Assembly: GCA_910586035.1 (NCBI GenBank)
Contig: CAJUHT010000012.1
Location: 30,178-53,587, forward strand
Source: an uncultured Christensenella sp.
GTDB lineage: Bacteria > Bacillota > Clostridia > Christensenellales > Borkfalkiaceae
Direction of reading: 5' to 3'
Length of the DNA: 23,410 nucleotides
Position numbers and translations under genes: made by a program. Shown piece by piece: positions 6,707 through 13,441 of this stretch (position 1 is the stretch's first letter; every line of letters begins with the position of its first letter). The notes beneath the pieces were generated by a model that worked only from the letters and a program-made list of their open reading frames with translations, did not search any database and was not told the DNA's origin.

Positions 6707-7318
6707 TTATGTCGTCGCCGACATCTCGCTGACGAGGTCGGACAGAGGTGAAATAATTTCGGGTATTTTCAGGCGCGAGGTGTTAATCATCAAGTCGTAA
6801 CCTTCTCTTGCGCCCCAGGGCAGGGTGGCAAGCAAGTCGTGAAGTTTGGCTCTGCCCTTGTCTATTGTTTTAAAAGCCTTTAAAAGTTGTTTGTCGGTAT
6901 AGTTTTCGCCTTCGGGCGCGCGCTCCCTGCAACGCTGTAATTTGGATTTGTCGTCCGCGTAGACGAACAGGCGCACCGGATTGTACGGCAGAGTGATTAC
7001 GTCGGCGCAACGCCCTACTATTACGCAGTCGCCTTTTTCGGCAATCGTCTTTATTGTTTTCTGTTGAGCCACGAGCACGTCGGTAACCGAGTTGGGGGTG
7101 GAGGCGGTAAGCGGAATACTGTGGGCAAAGCTGAACGCAAAGTTGGAAAATCCGCCGTTTTCCAATACCTTTACAACGTAGTCTTCGTTAAGCGACGTCG
7201 TTTTGGAAATTTCGGCTATAAGTTCTCTGTCGTAATACTGCAACCCCAGCGCGTCGGCAAGGCGCTTGCCCAATTCTCTTCCGCCGCTTGCAAACTGCCT
7301 TGAAACGGTAATAATCAT
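6707..7318 (-). CDS. cytidylate kinase-like P-loop protein
   Basis: 203 residues. The start IITVSRQFASGGRELGKRLADALGLQYYDRELI is the degenerate P-loop plus second strand of the Cytidylate_kin2-like family (typically ITISREFGSGGREIG...). A LID-like region with basic residues follows (ADDKSKLQRCRER near 130; YDLMINTSRL near 180). The fold implies nucleotide or small-molecule phosphotransfer, but this family differs from the true CMP kinase Cmk and its substrate is not established. It has a strong ribosome binding site (AAGGAGG) and a consensus promoter with a ~100-base leader upstream. It is the first gene of a two-gene unit with the MATE pump, which hints at a shared role that cannot be named. 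Confidence 0.85.
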   Translation of the reverse strand: MIITVSRQFASGGRELGKRLADALGLQYYDRELIAEISKTTSLNEDYVVKVLENGGFSNFAFSFAHSIPLTASTPNSVTDVLVAQQKTIKTIAEKGDCVIVGRCADVITLPYNPVRLFVYADDKSKLQRCRERAPEGENYTDKQLLKAFKTIDKGRAKLHDLLATLPWGAREGYDLMINTSRLKIPEIISPLSDLVSEMSATT

Positions 7319-7420
7319 AAAAATATCCTCCTTTATAAAAACCGCCCGAGCAGTTATCTACCCGAGCGCACTCGACATCTTATCAACGGCGCGGTTGCGA
7401 CCGCGCGTTCTCCGATGACA
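7319..7420 (-). promoter_or_regulatory. structured 5' leader of the kinase-like/MATE unit
   Basis: Between the predicted start (~7420) and ATG 7318 the - strand RNA holds a stem GCGCGGT-CGCA-ACCGCGC, a short CGAG-TGCG-CTCG hairpin, and two copies of GCTCGGG separated by 9 bases; the second runs into GCGG and five T residues. Because CGAG could pair with CTCG in either copy, and ACCGC with the final GCGGT, alternative folds including a weak terminator are possible. I do not recognise a known riboswitch class. Confidence 0.35.
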
Positions 7421-7426
7421 TTGTAT

Positions 7427-7454
7427 ATTATATCATATTATAAAAAATTGTCAA
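7427..7454 (-). promoter_or_regulatory. consensus sigma-A promoter of the kinase-like/MATE unit
   Basis: Perfect TTGACA (7454-7449), a 16-base AT-rich spacer and perfect TATAAT (7432-7427), with TG one base before the -10 (extended -10). It sits only a few bases downstream of the radA stop, so this unit can be transcribed independently of the upstream genes. No intrinsic terminator is visible between radA and this promoter. Confidence 0.85.
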
Positions 7455-7460
7455 CGGCGT

Positions 7461-8831
7461 TCACTCTTTCGGGAATAAAGTTTTTAACATAGTGCCCAGA
7501 TACAGCACGGGCACAATGCTTATCTTGTCGGCGTATTTAGCCACCGACTTCATATTTTTAGCGGGCAGAAGCACCCTCTTAAAGCCCATTTTAACGCACT
7601 CTTGAACGCGCTTTTCGGCGTACTGCACGGCGCGCACTTCACCCGTCAAACCCACTTCGCCGAATACGGCGGTAAATTTGTCTACGGGGCGGTCGAAGTA
7701 GGAGGAGGCAAGCGCGGCGCAGAGCGCCAAGTCGGTTGCCGGCTCGTTAAGTTTTATCCCGCCCATAACGTTTATATACACCTCCTGCGAAGAAAAGTGC
7801 AGGTTGCACCTCTTTTCCAGCACGGCAAGCAAAAGGGCAAGCTTGTTGTAGTCCACGCCCAGCGACATTCTTCTCGGCTGACCGTACGCCGCCTTGGTTA
7901 TAAGCGCCTGAATTTCAACGTTCATACAGCGGTTGCCCGTCTGCGAGGGGGTAACCGTACAGCCCGCTTCCTCGCCGCGGCTTTCGGATAAAAATATGCC
8001 CGAATAGTCGTTTACGGCAATAATGCCCTCGCCCGTCATTTCGAATACGCCCACTTCCGAAACGTTGCCGAAGCGGTTTTTAACGGCGCGCAGAATACGG
8101 AAATTTTCGCGGTTTTCACCCTCGAAATACAGTACCGTATCCATAATGTGTTCGAGTACCTTAGGTCCCGCAAGCGCGCCCTCCTTGGTTACGTGCCCTA
8201 TAATAAAAAAGGTGATGTTGCGGCTCTTGGCAATGCGCATAAGCTTGGTTGCGCACTCTCGTACCTGTCCAACCGAACCGGATGAAGAGGAAAGGTCGTC
8301 GGTGTAAACCGCCTGAATACTGTCTATTACGCAGAACTCCACGCCGTCGAGCTCGCTTTCGAGTCCGTCTATGCAGGTGCCGTTTAAAAGCAACATATTT
8401 TCGCCGCCTACGCCCAGCCTGTCGCAACGCATTTTAACCTGCGAACAGCTTTCTTCCGCCGAAAAATACAGCACCTTGCGGTCGCGCGAAAGGTGCGCGG
8501 CTATCTGCGTGAGAATCGTCGATTTGCCTATGCCGGGGTCGCCGCCCAGCAGAATAAGCGAACCGCCGACTATGCCGCCGCCAAGCACCGTGTCAAATTC
8601 GGATATGCCCGAGGGGGTGCGGTCGTGCCGCTCGTACGTTACCGCGGAAAGCGGGCGGGCGTTCGGCGCGGAGTAAACGCTCTTCTTTGTTTTTTCTGCG
8701 GCGGGCGCGCTCTTTATTATTTCTTCCGTCAAGGTGTTGTACTGCCCGCAGGAGGGGCAACGTCCAAGCCATCTGGGGCTGGTTGCGCCGCACTCGCCGC
8801 ATACGAAAACCGTGCTTGCTGTCTTTGCCAT
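7461..8831 (-). CDS. radA: DNA repair protein RadA (Sms)
   Basis: 456 residues, standard length. An N-terminal C4 zinc finger (Cys11, Cys14, Cys25, Cys28; CGECGATSPRWLGRCPSCG), a RecA-like ATPase with Walker A GGDPGIGKST at 96-105, the RadA signature KNRFG at 251-255, and a C-terminal Lon-like domain with GGIKLNEPATDLALCAAL and GEVGLTGEVR. RadA is a hexameric branch-migration helicase acting on recombination intermediates. ATG 8831 has a weak ribosome binding site (AAGGT). It follows ispDF by 48 bases. In Bacillus, radA lies in the same cluster as ispD and ispF, so this neighbourhood is partly conserved, with order altered. Confidence 0.97.
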   Translation of the reverse strand: MAKTASTVFVCGECGATSPRWLGRCPSCGQYNTLTEEIIKSAPAAEKTKKSVYSAPNARPLSAVTYERHDRTPSGISEFDTVLGGGIVGGSLILLGGDPGIGKSTILTQIAAHLSRDRKVLYFSAEESCSQVKMRCDRLGVGGENMLLLNGTCIDGLESELDGVEFCVIDSIQAVYTDDLSSSSGSVGQVRECATKLMRIAKSRNITFFIIGHVTKEGALAGPKVLEHIMDTVLYFEGENRENFRILRAVKNRFGNVSEVGVFEMTGEGIIAVNDYSGIFLSESRGEEAGCTVTPSQTGNRCMNVEIQALITKAAYGQPRRMSLGVDYNKLALLLAVLEKRCNLHFSSQEVYINVMGGIKLNEPATDLALCAALASSYFDRPVDKFTAVFGEVGLTGEVRAVQYAEKRVQECVKMGFKRVLLPAKNMKSVAKYADKISIVPVLYLGTMLKTLFPKE

Positions 8832-8879
8832 AACTGTTACCTTTTTTACAATGTATGAATAATGCGTAGTTGAAACGTG

Positions 8880-10058
8880 TTACTTCCCGATGGGTGTTAG
8901 CGTAGCCGTGCAGTAGGCGCATATGCCGCGCCCTTCGCCTACAAAGCCCAGCCCCTCGCAGGTGCCCGCGGCAATCGCCACGCTTTGGCAATCTATTCCC
9001 GCAATTTGCGCGCTCCGCTCCTTCATTTTCTCGATGTAGGGGGACAGGCGGGGCTTTTCCGCCTGAACGGAAACCGACAGCCCGCTGACTTTAAGCCCGC
9101 GCTCGGCTATAATTTCTATTACTCTTTCAAACAGCTTTGCGCTGTCCGCGCCAAGGTAAGTTTGGTCGGTATCGGGGAAATAGTGCCCTATGTCGTTTAA
9201 GCCCGCCGCGGAAAGTACGGCGTCGCACACGGCGTGCAGGGCAACGTCGCCGTCGCTGTGCGCTACAAGCCCCGCGTCGCAGGGTATTTTAACGCCGCAC
9301 AGCGTTACGTAATTTTGCTCCTTGCCGAAAGCGTGAACGTCCACCCCGAAGCCTACCCGTTCGCCGAAAGCGGCGGGAGGGGGGAATGCGTTTAGCCTTT
9401 CAAAGTCCTCTTTAAACGTCAGTTTGGCATTTGCCGCGGTGCCGCAGGGGCAAATGCGCGCGGGCGAAACGTAGCGGGAGTATACCGAGCCGTCGTCCGT
9501 GTAAACGTCGCCGTCGCCGACGGCTTTTCCGTATGCCCTTTTTATGTCCTCCGTCATAAAGCCCTGCGGCGTCTGAACGCTGAAAACGATGTTTCGCGCG
9601 GGGATATGCGCCACCCAACCGTCTTTTTCTATTGCAACGGTATCGGTGGACGACATTGCCGTAACCGCGCTTCCGAACTTCTTTACGCACTCCGCGCAAC
9701 CCGAAAACTGTTTTGCGGAAGTGAACGGACGCGCCCCGTCGTGTATTAAAACCATATCGCCCGTTACGAGTTGTAGCGCGTTGTAAACGCTTTGGGTGCG
9801 AGTGTTTCCGCCCTCCGTAATTTTTGCGCCGAAAGGTTGGCAAATTGCTGTTATTTCCGCCATATCACGGGGGGAAGCGGATACAATCAACTCCCAAAGT
9901 AAATCGCCGCTTTCGTTAAAAAGCGGCTCCGCGGCTTTTACCGCCGAAAGGGTATGAAAGAGTACGGGCGCGCCGTAGAGGGGCGCAAGTAGCTTGTTTT
10001 TATTAAAACCCGCCCTTGTGCCCGAACCTGCCGCGCATACTATTAAGCTTATCTTCAT
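8880..10058 (-). CDS. ispDF: bifunctional IspD-IspF (MEP isoprenoid pathway)
   Basis: 392 residues in one frame. Residues 1-230 are IspD (2-C-methyl-D-erythritol 4-phosphate cytidylyltransferase): the nucleotide-binding start AAGSGTRAGFNKNK with Arg15 and Lys22, IHDGARPF near 104, and a C-terminal LTFKEDFERLNAF. Residues 235-392 are IspF (cyclodiphosphate synthase), 158 residues as usual: metal ligands Asp240 and His242 in GVDVHAF, His275 in HSDGDVALHAVCDA, and GTCEGLGFVGEGRG near 365. Together they perform steps 3 and 5 of the MEP pathway to IPP/DMAPP. Fusion is common in alpha- and epsilonproteobacteria; Bacillus-type Firmicutes keep separate genes. The ATG overlaps the upstream PII-like stop by 4 bases (ATGA), so translation is coupled. 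Confidence 0.96.
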   Translation of the reverse strand: MKISLIVCAAGSGTRAGFNKNKLLAPLYGAPVLFHTLSAVKAAEPLFNESGDLLWELIVSASPRDMAEITAICQPFGAKITEGGNTRTQSVYNALQLVTGDMVLIHDGARPFTSAKQFSGCAECVKKFGSAVTAMSSTDTVAIEKDGWVAHIPARNIVFSVQTPQGFMTEDIKRAYGKAVGDGDVYTDDGSVYSRYVSPARICPCGTAANAKLTFKEDFERLNAFPPPAAFGERVGFGVDVHAFGKEQNYVTLCGVKIPCDAGLVAHSDGDVALHAVCDAVLSAAGLNDIGHYFPDTDQTYLGADSAKLFERVIEIIAERGLKVSGLSVSVQAEKPRLSPYIEKMKERSAQIAGIDCQSVAIAAGTCEGLGFVGEGRGICAYCTATLTPIGK

Positions 10059-10438
10059 TGCGCGCCGTCCGTGTTTTCGGGCGCGCCTGCCGTTTCATTG
10101 GTCGGTTGCGCAGTCGCGGGTTGGGCGGAGGGGGAGGCTATGCCCACAACGTCGTTCACGGGCATAGAAAAAGCGATACCCTGACCTGCGGTCTTTAAAC
10201 CCGCGTCGCGGTAAAGCGCGTGCAAAACCGCGTCCTTAATGTCGGAGGGCACCAAAATCATAACTATTTCCTTGTCGGGCTGAATGGTTATCTGGAAAAA
10301 CTGTTCGGCTTCCTTGTTCGCCGTTCCCCTTGCGTGGATAACCGTGCCGCCGCGCGCGCCGACTTCTCTCGCCGCGTCCATAACTATATCGGAGTATCCC
10401 GCATTTACTATGCAAAAAACCGCCTCGTAATCAGACAT
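10055..10438 (-). CDS. PII-like protein 1 (with low-complexity C-terminal tail)
   Basis: 127 residues. Residues 1-100 fit the PII/GlnB fold: AVFCIVNAGYSDIVMDAAREVGARGGTVIHARG, then EIVMILVPSDIKDAVLHAL, then GQGIAFSMPVNDVVGI, which matches the family's terminal GxGIAFxxPVxxVxG. The T-loop region (TANKEAEQFF) is much shorter than in classical GlnB/GlnK and lacks the uridylylated Tyr, so this is a PII-like protein and not a standard nitrogen sensor. Residues 101-127 are Ala/Pro/Thr/Gln-rich and probably disordered. The ATG directly abuts the stop of the second PII-like gene (TAAATG), with AAGGAGG as ribosome binding site. The setting beside a DUF1538 membrane protein suggests it senses a metabolite or nucleotide and controls that transporter. 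Confidence 0.85.
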   Translation of the reverse strand: MSDYEAVFCIVNAGYSDIVMDAAREVGARGGTVIHARGTANKEAEQFFQITIQPDKEIVMILVPSDIKDAVLHALYRDAGLKTAGQGIAFSMPVNDVVGIASPSAQPATAQPTNETAGAPENTDGAQ

Positions 10439-10903
10439 TTATCTGTCCTCCTTTACAACCGTTCTGTTGTTGCTTAAAAACCCGAATAACAGCGTGCCTA
10501 TAACGCTTGTAAGCGGAATAGTAAACGCAATGCCCTTGCCGCCCTTAACCGTCTTGAATTTTTCGTCGAGGGCGTTAAGCGCGTCGGGTAGTCTGTTTTC
10601 CTGTACAACGCTGAATATAACCGCCTTTTCCGTGTCGGTCAAGCCGAGGTAACGCATAGTTTTTGCGTCGGCTGTGCCGTCGGCAAGCGCAATAGCCTGC
10701 AAGTTGACTTCGAACGACTGAATAAGGTCGGCGTAATATTCCGCCTTGTTGCGGTTGACAACCGTTATCAGTGTTACAAGCTTGTTTGAAGTTACGGTAT
10801 TGCCGCCGCCCTTTATTTTGGAAACGGCGTTTTTAACGGCTTTCTTTTTTTGCACCGCCGCCTGTTTTACCTTTGTCTTTATTTCGTTTAGCTTTTCTGC
10901 CAT
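10439..10903 (-). CDS. PII-like protein 2 (with basic N-terminal extension)
   Basis: 154 residues. Residues 1-40 form an extra basic, helix-prone segment (EIKTKVKQAAVQKKKAVKNA...). Residues 41-154 are a diverged PII-like fold: KLVTLITVVNRNKAEYYADLIQ, then EKAVIFSVVQENRLPDALNAL, then GGKGIAFTIPLTSVIG, sharing the closing GxGIAFxxP motif with PII-like protein 1. No classical T-loop is visible. The ribosome binding site is AAGGT, about 8 bases before ATG. It lies 24 bases after the DUF1538 gene and directly before PII-like protein 1, so the three are cotranscribed. The two PII paralogues differ strongly and may form a mixed or two-signal system; the extension might touch membrane, nucleic acid or the transporter. 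These roles are inferred. Confidence 0.75.
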   Translation of the reverse strand: MAEKLNEIKTKVKQAAVQKKKAVKNAVSKIKGGGNTVTSNKLVTLITVVNRNKAEYYADLIQSFEVNLQAIALADGTADAKTMRYLGLTDTEKAVIFSVVQENRLPDALNALDEKFKTVKGGKGIAFTIPLTSVIGTLLFGFLSNNRTVVKEDR

Positions 10904-10927
10904 ATTTTTACCTTATAGATATAGAGA

Positions 10928-12475
10928 TTATTTGAAGTATATAATCTGTTCGTCGTCGGCGGCGAGTATGCGGCGCATAGTGATTTTTGCGCGTACCTTA
11001 GACGACATTACCGCCTTAAAGCCCAAAAGCTGAATGGTGATGAGGGGGGTCATTGCGACCATTGCCACAACGCCGAAAGCCAGACTGTAAACGTTTGCGT
11101 TGCCCGCCGCCGCGTCGCACGCGCCTATTGCGAGGGGGAGAATAAAGCTCGAAGTCAACGGACCCGACGCAACTCCGCCCGAGTCGAACGCAATCGCCGT
11201 ATATATTTTGGGCACGAAGAACGACAGTCCCAACGATATTATGTAACCGGGAATAAGGTAATAGAGTATAGAGAATTTGAAAATCATTCTCAAAAGCGAA
11301 AGCCCTATGGATATGCCTACTGCAACCGAGAGGGCTACCAGCATCTCTATTTTTTTAACGCCGCCGTTGGTTATTTGCTCTACCTGCTTGTTTAAGACGT
11401 GTACGGCGGGCTCGGCAAGTACTACAACCATACCGAGGACGAAGCCCAGCACAACCAATAGTGGCTGGTTGAACTCGGCGATTTGTTTGCCTATTTTAAA
11501 GCCGATAGGCATAAAGCCGACTTCCACCGCTACTAGGAAAATTACAAGCCCGAAAAAGGTGTAACCTATGCCAATGGCAATCTGTATAAGCTTTTGTTTG
11601 GGCAGTTTTAAAATGGCGAACTGCAATATCAAAAAGAATCCTACAATAAGTCCGAGCGCGATTGCCACGTCTTTCAGTTTGTCTAAAATGAGAAAGCCGA
11701 AATGCGCGCCGAGATAGTTTTCTATCGCGTATTGGCTTACGTCGTAAGTGCCCAAGTCGCCCTTGCTCATAAGCGAGAGCGCCATAACGGCGATGATTGG
11801 ACCTACCGAGCAAAGGGCAATCAAGCCGAAGCTGTTTTCGTTTGAGTCGCGCCCACCTACGGTTGCGGAAATGCCTACGCCCAGCGCCATTATAAAGGGT
11901 ACGGTTATGGGACCCGTGGTAACCCCGCCGGAATCGAACGAGAGGGGCAGAAGCCCGAACTTGCCGTTTTCCGCCAAAATTGCGCACAGCGCAAACAGCA
12001 TAAGGTAGAAAAACATTACGAGCGACGACAGGTCTTTATGAAAAATTATTTTCAGTACGGCTATTACGAGGAAAACTCCCACGCCGACGCCTACGGTTAT
12101 TATAAGCAGCCACTTGCCCGCCGTTGCGCCGCCGGGCATAATGTCCTTGACCTGATTTGCAAGTACGGAGAGGTCGGGCTCGGCTATGGTTATAAGCAAG
12201 CCCATTACAAAACAGACGGAAAGTAGTATAAATACTTTTTTGGACTTGGTAAGTCCCGAACCCACGTGTCCGCCCATAGGGGTCATTGCAAGGTCGGCGC
12301 CCAGATTGAACAGGGCTATGCCTATTATAAGCCCTACCGCCGACACGGCAAAGGCAACCGTTTCCGTAACGGAAAGGTTTACGAGCGGGGTAAAGGATAT
12401 AACGAGTACGATTACCGTTACGGGCAGTACCGATATAAGCGCTTCTTTCATTTTGGAGAGAAGTATTTTAAACAT
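10928..12475 (-). CDS. DUF1538 membrane protein, transporter-like with internal duplication
   Basis: 515 residues from ATG 12475. A TTG at 12481 extends the frame by two codons, but the ribosome binding site AGGAAG lies about 8 bases before the ATG and only one base before the TTG. The protein has about 12 hydrophobic segments in two homologous halves: each has a helix-breaking IAEP/LAEP (Glu-Pro near 99 and 355) followed by a soluble stretch ending in (P/N)GG, then FDSGG-x-x-(T/S)GP (near 180 and 430) and a long Gly/Ala-rich helix region. Such inverted or repeated charged re-entrant motifs resemble ion-coupled transporters. DUF1538 has no proven substrate that I know. The soluble tail (KVRAKITMRRILAADDEQ) is polar. 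Two PII-like genes follow, suggesting PII-controlled transport. Confidence 0.9.
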   Translation of the reverse strand: MFKILLSKMKEALISVLPVTVIVLVISFTPLVNLSVTETVAFAVSAVGLIIGIALFNLGADLAMTPMGGHVGSGLTKSKKVFILLSVCFVMGLLITIAEPDLSVLANQVKDIMPGGATAGKWLLIITVGVGVGVFLVIAVLKIIFHKDLSSLVMFFYLMLFALCAILAENGKFGLLPLSFDSGGVTTGPITVPFIMALGVGISATVGGRDSNENSFGLIALCSVGPIIAVMALSLMSKGDLGTYDVSQYAIENYLGAHFGFLILDKLKDVAIALGLIVGFFLILQFAILKLPKQKLIQIAIGIGYTFFGLVIFLVAVEVGFMPIGFKIGKQIAEFNQPLLVVLGFVLGMVVVLAEPAVHVLNKQVEQITNGGVKKIEMLVALSVAVGISIGLSLLRMIFKFSILYYLIPGYIISLGLSFFVPKIYTAIAFDSGGVASGPLTSSFILPLAIGACDAAAGNANVYSLAFGVVAMVAMTPLITIQLLGFKAVMSSKVRAKITMRRILAADDEQIIYFK

Positions 12476-12519
12476 TTTCAAGCTTCCTGCAAAATAGAAT
12501 ATGGTTTATAATACAAGCA

Positions 12520-12536
12520 AAAACCCGCTTGCGGGG
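12520..12536 (-). terminator. terminator-like hairpin within the DUF1538 leader (candidate attenuator)
   Basis: On the - strand, CCCG-CAAG-CGGG (about 5 bp if the loop is tighter) is followed directly by five T residues. It lies 45 bases before the DUF1538 ATG and about 90 bases after the predicted transcription start, so it would stop transcripts before the gene unless prevented. The leader in between is GC-rich and holds further complementary stretches, for example CGCGTTT with AAAACGCG on either side of it. Confidence 0.5.
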
Positions 12537-12630
12537 GCGCGCCGCGTTCAGCTTTAAACGCGTTTTCCGCAATGGGAAAGGGCACGCGGGCGCGGGGCAA
12601 AACGACTTTGATTTTTTGCGTTACTTTATT

Positions 12631-12659
12631 ATAATATCATAAAAAAGTTTCCGTTGCAA
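12631..12659 (-). promoter_or_regulatory. promoter of the DUF1538-PII-ispDF-radA unit
   Basis: TTGCAA (12659-12654), a 17-base spacer and TATTAT (12636-12631), with TG one base before the -10 box. The -35 box lies inside the loop of the upstream rqcP terminator hairpin and the spacer contains its right arm and T-tract, so termination and initiation signals share the same bases. Confidence 0.65.
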
Positions 12660-12672
12660 CCGTGGCGGAAAC
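12641..12672 (-). terminator. intrinsic terminator of rqcP
   Basis: On the - strand GTTTCCG (12672-12666) pairs with CGGAAAC (12653-12647) around a 12-base loop, followed directly by six T residues (12646-12641). It starts 24 bases after the rqcP stop codon. It separates rqcP from the DUF1538 unit. Confidence 0.85.
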
Positions 12673-12696
12673 GTTTGCGCCAAAATAATCGCGCTT

Positions 12697-12939
12697 TTAA
12701 GTGATAATTTCGTAAAGGGAGGCGGCTTCGTCCTTTTTTACAGTTTCTTTAACTTCCAAAATTTTAAATTTAAGCACTCCCGAAGCGTAGTCTATTTCCA
12801 CGGTGTCGCCAACCTTAATCCGGTGCGAGGGTTTGGCGTCTTTGCCGTTTACGATAACTTTGCCGCCGTCGCACGCTTCGCGCGCTACGGTGCGCCTTTT
12901 CAATATTCTCGAAACTTTTAAAAATTTGTCTATTCTCAT
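12697..12939 (-). CDS. rqcP: RqcP, S4-domain ribosome quality-control factor
   Basis: 80 residues, nearly all an S4 RNA-binding domain: MRIDKFLKVSRILKRRTVAREACDGGKV start, then VNGKDAKPSHRIKVGDTVEI, then KDEAASLYEII. The start DKFLKVSR-KRRT and the ending KKDEAA--YEI match Bacillus RqcP (formerly YabO). RqcP binds the 50S subunit with RqcH and helps add alanine tails to stalled nascent chains. The ATG is fixed by the conserved MR(I/L)DKFLK start, although no good ribosome binding site precedes it (a GGGA lies too far away). The gene is divergent from rpoB and ends in its own terminator. A GGCGGC/GCCGCC inverted repeat (12966-12971 with 12993-12998) lies in its upstream region. Confidence 0.93.
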   Translation of the reverse strand: MRIDKFLKVSRILKRRTVAREACDGGKVIVNGKDAKPSHRIKVGDTVEIDYASGVLKFKILEVKETVKKDEAASLYEIIT

Positions 12940-13441
12940 AATAATTTACGTTCCCACGATTTTTCGGCGGCTTTTGACAATTTTACCGCGTTGCCGCCTT
13001 TGTAAGTAAAGCCGCAAGGCTTTTCTTAGCGTTAAAGCTGTTAAATTTATTTTAAAATTCTTAAAAAAGAAATTTGCGAGCCGTTTTGCTTGACACCCTT
13101 TTCTAATAGTTTTATAATACTATTCTGTATTAGAATGCGCTTAATGCCCTTATTTACTTTTTTTTGTCAATAATCATATGCGGCAGGGGTGCAAAAAGGT
13201 GTCGGAATTTAACGATTTACGCAGTAAATTATACACTATAATATTAAATATGTAAAGGGTACGAAACAATTTCTTTAAAGCGGAAAAAAATTTTTTGCGG
13301 CGGAATTTGTCAAGAGGTTTGAAAAAAATTTTTAAACCGCCCTCAAAGTCGGAATTGCAGCGTCAGATTTTTTGCGGTGAAAAGATATATACGCATAATC
13401 GCCAATCGCGTGATATAAAAATTTAAGGAGTAAGTATTTTA
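12940..13441 (+). promoter_or_regulatory. divergent rqcP-rpoB intergenic region and rpoB leader
   Basis: About 500 bases without a convincing gene. The clear element is the rpoB promoter at 13090-13118. From ~13125 to 13441 a ~317-base leader is AT-rich. It holds a second weak promoter-like TATAAT (13237-13242), and two segments in which a run of A is followed by a run of T near TTTGCGG or AAACC (about 13286-13310 and 13321-13340); the second can form GGTTT/AAACC. TTTTTTGCGG occurs twice. No L10/L12-type ribosomal leader would be expected, since rplJ and rplL are absent here. On the rqcP side, no clear promoter was found. Confidence 0.5.
13090..13118 (+). promoter_or_regulatory. consensus sigma-A promoter of rpoBC
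   Basis: Perfect TTGACA (13090-13095), 17-base spacer, perfect TATAAT (13113-13118). It is one of the two strongest promoters in the window and lies 324 bases before the rpoB start. It implies that rpoBC has its own high-level transcription and does not depend on readthrough from ribosomal protein genes. Confidence 0.9.

Noticed and set aside
12476..12481. TTG at 12481 as the DUF1538 start
   Set aside because: The ribosome binding site AGGAAG is one base from the TTG but ideally spaced from ATG 12475.
12940..13030. Open - strand frame ending in TGA that overlaps the rqcP ATG by 4 bases (…KGGNAVKLSKAAEKSWERKLL)
   Set aside because: Only about 29 codons between stops, with no start context and no recognisable family; the overlap may be chance. 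It could be a remnant of an upstream gene, but this cannot be supported.
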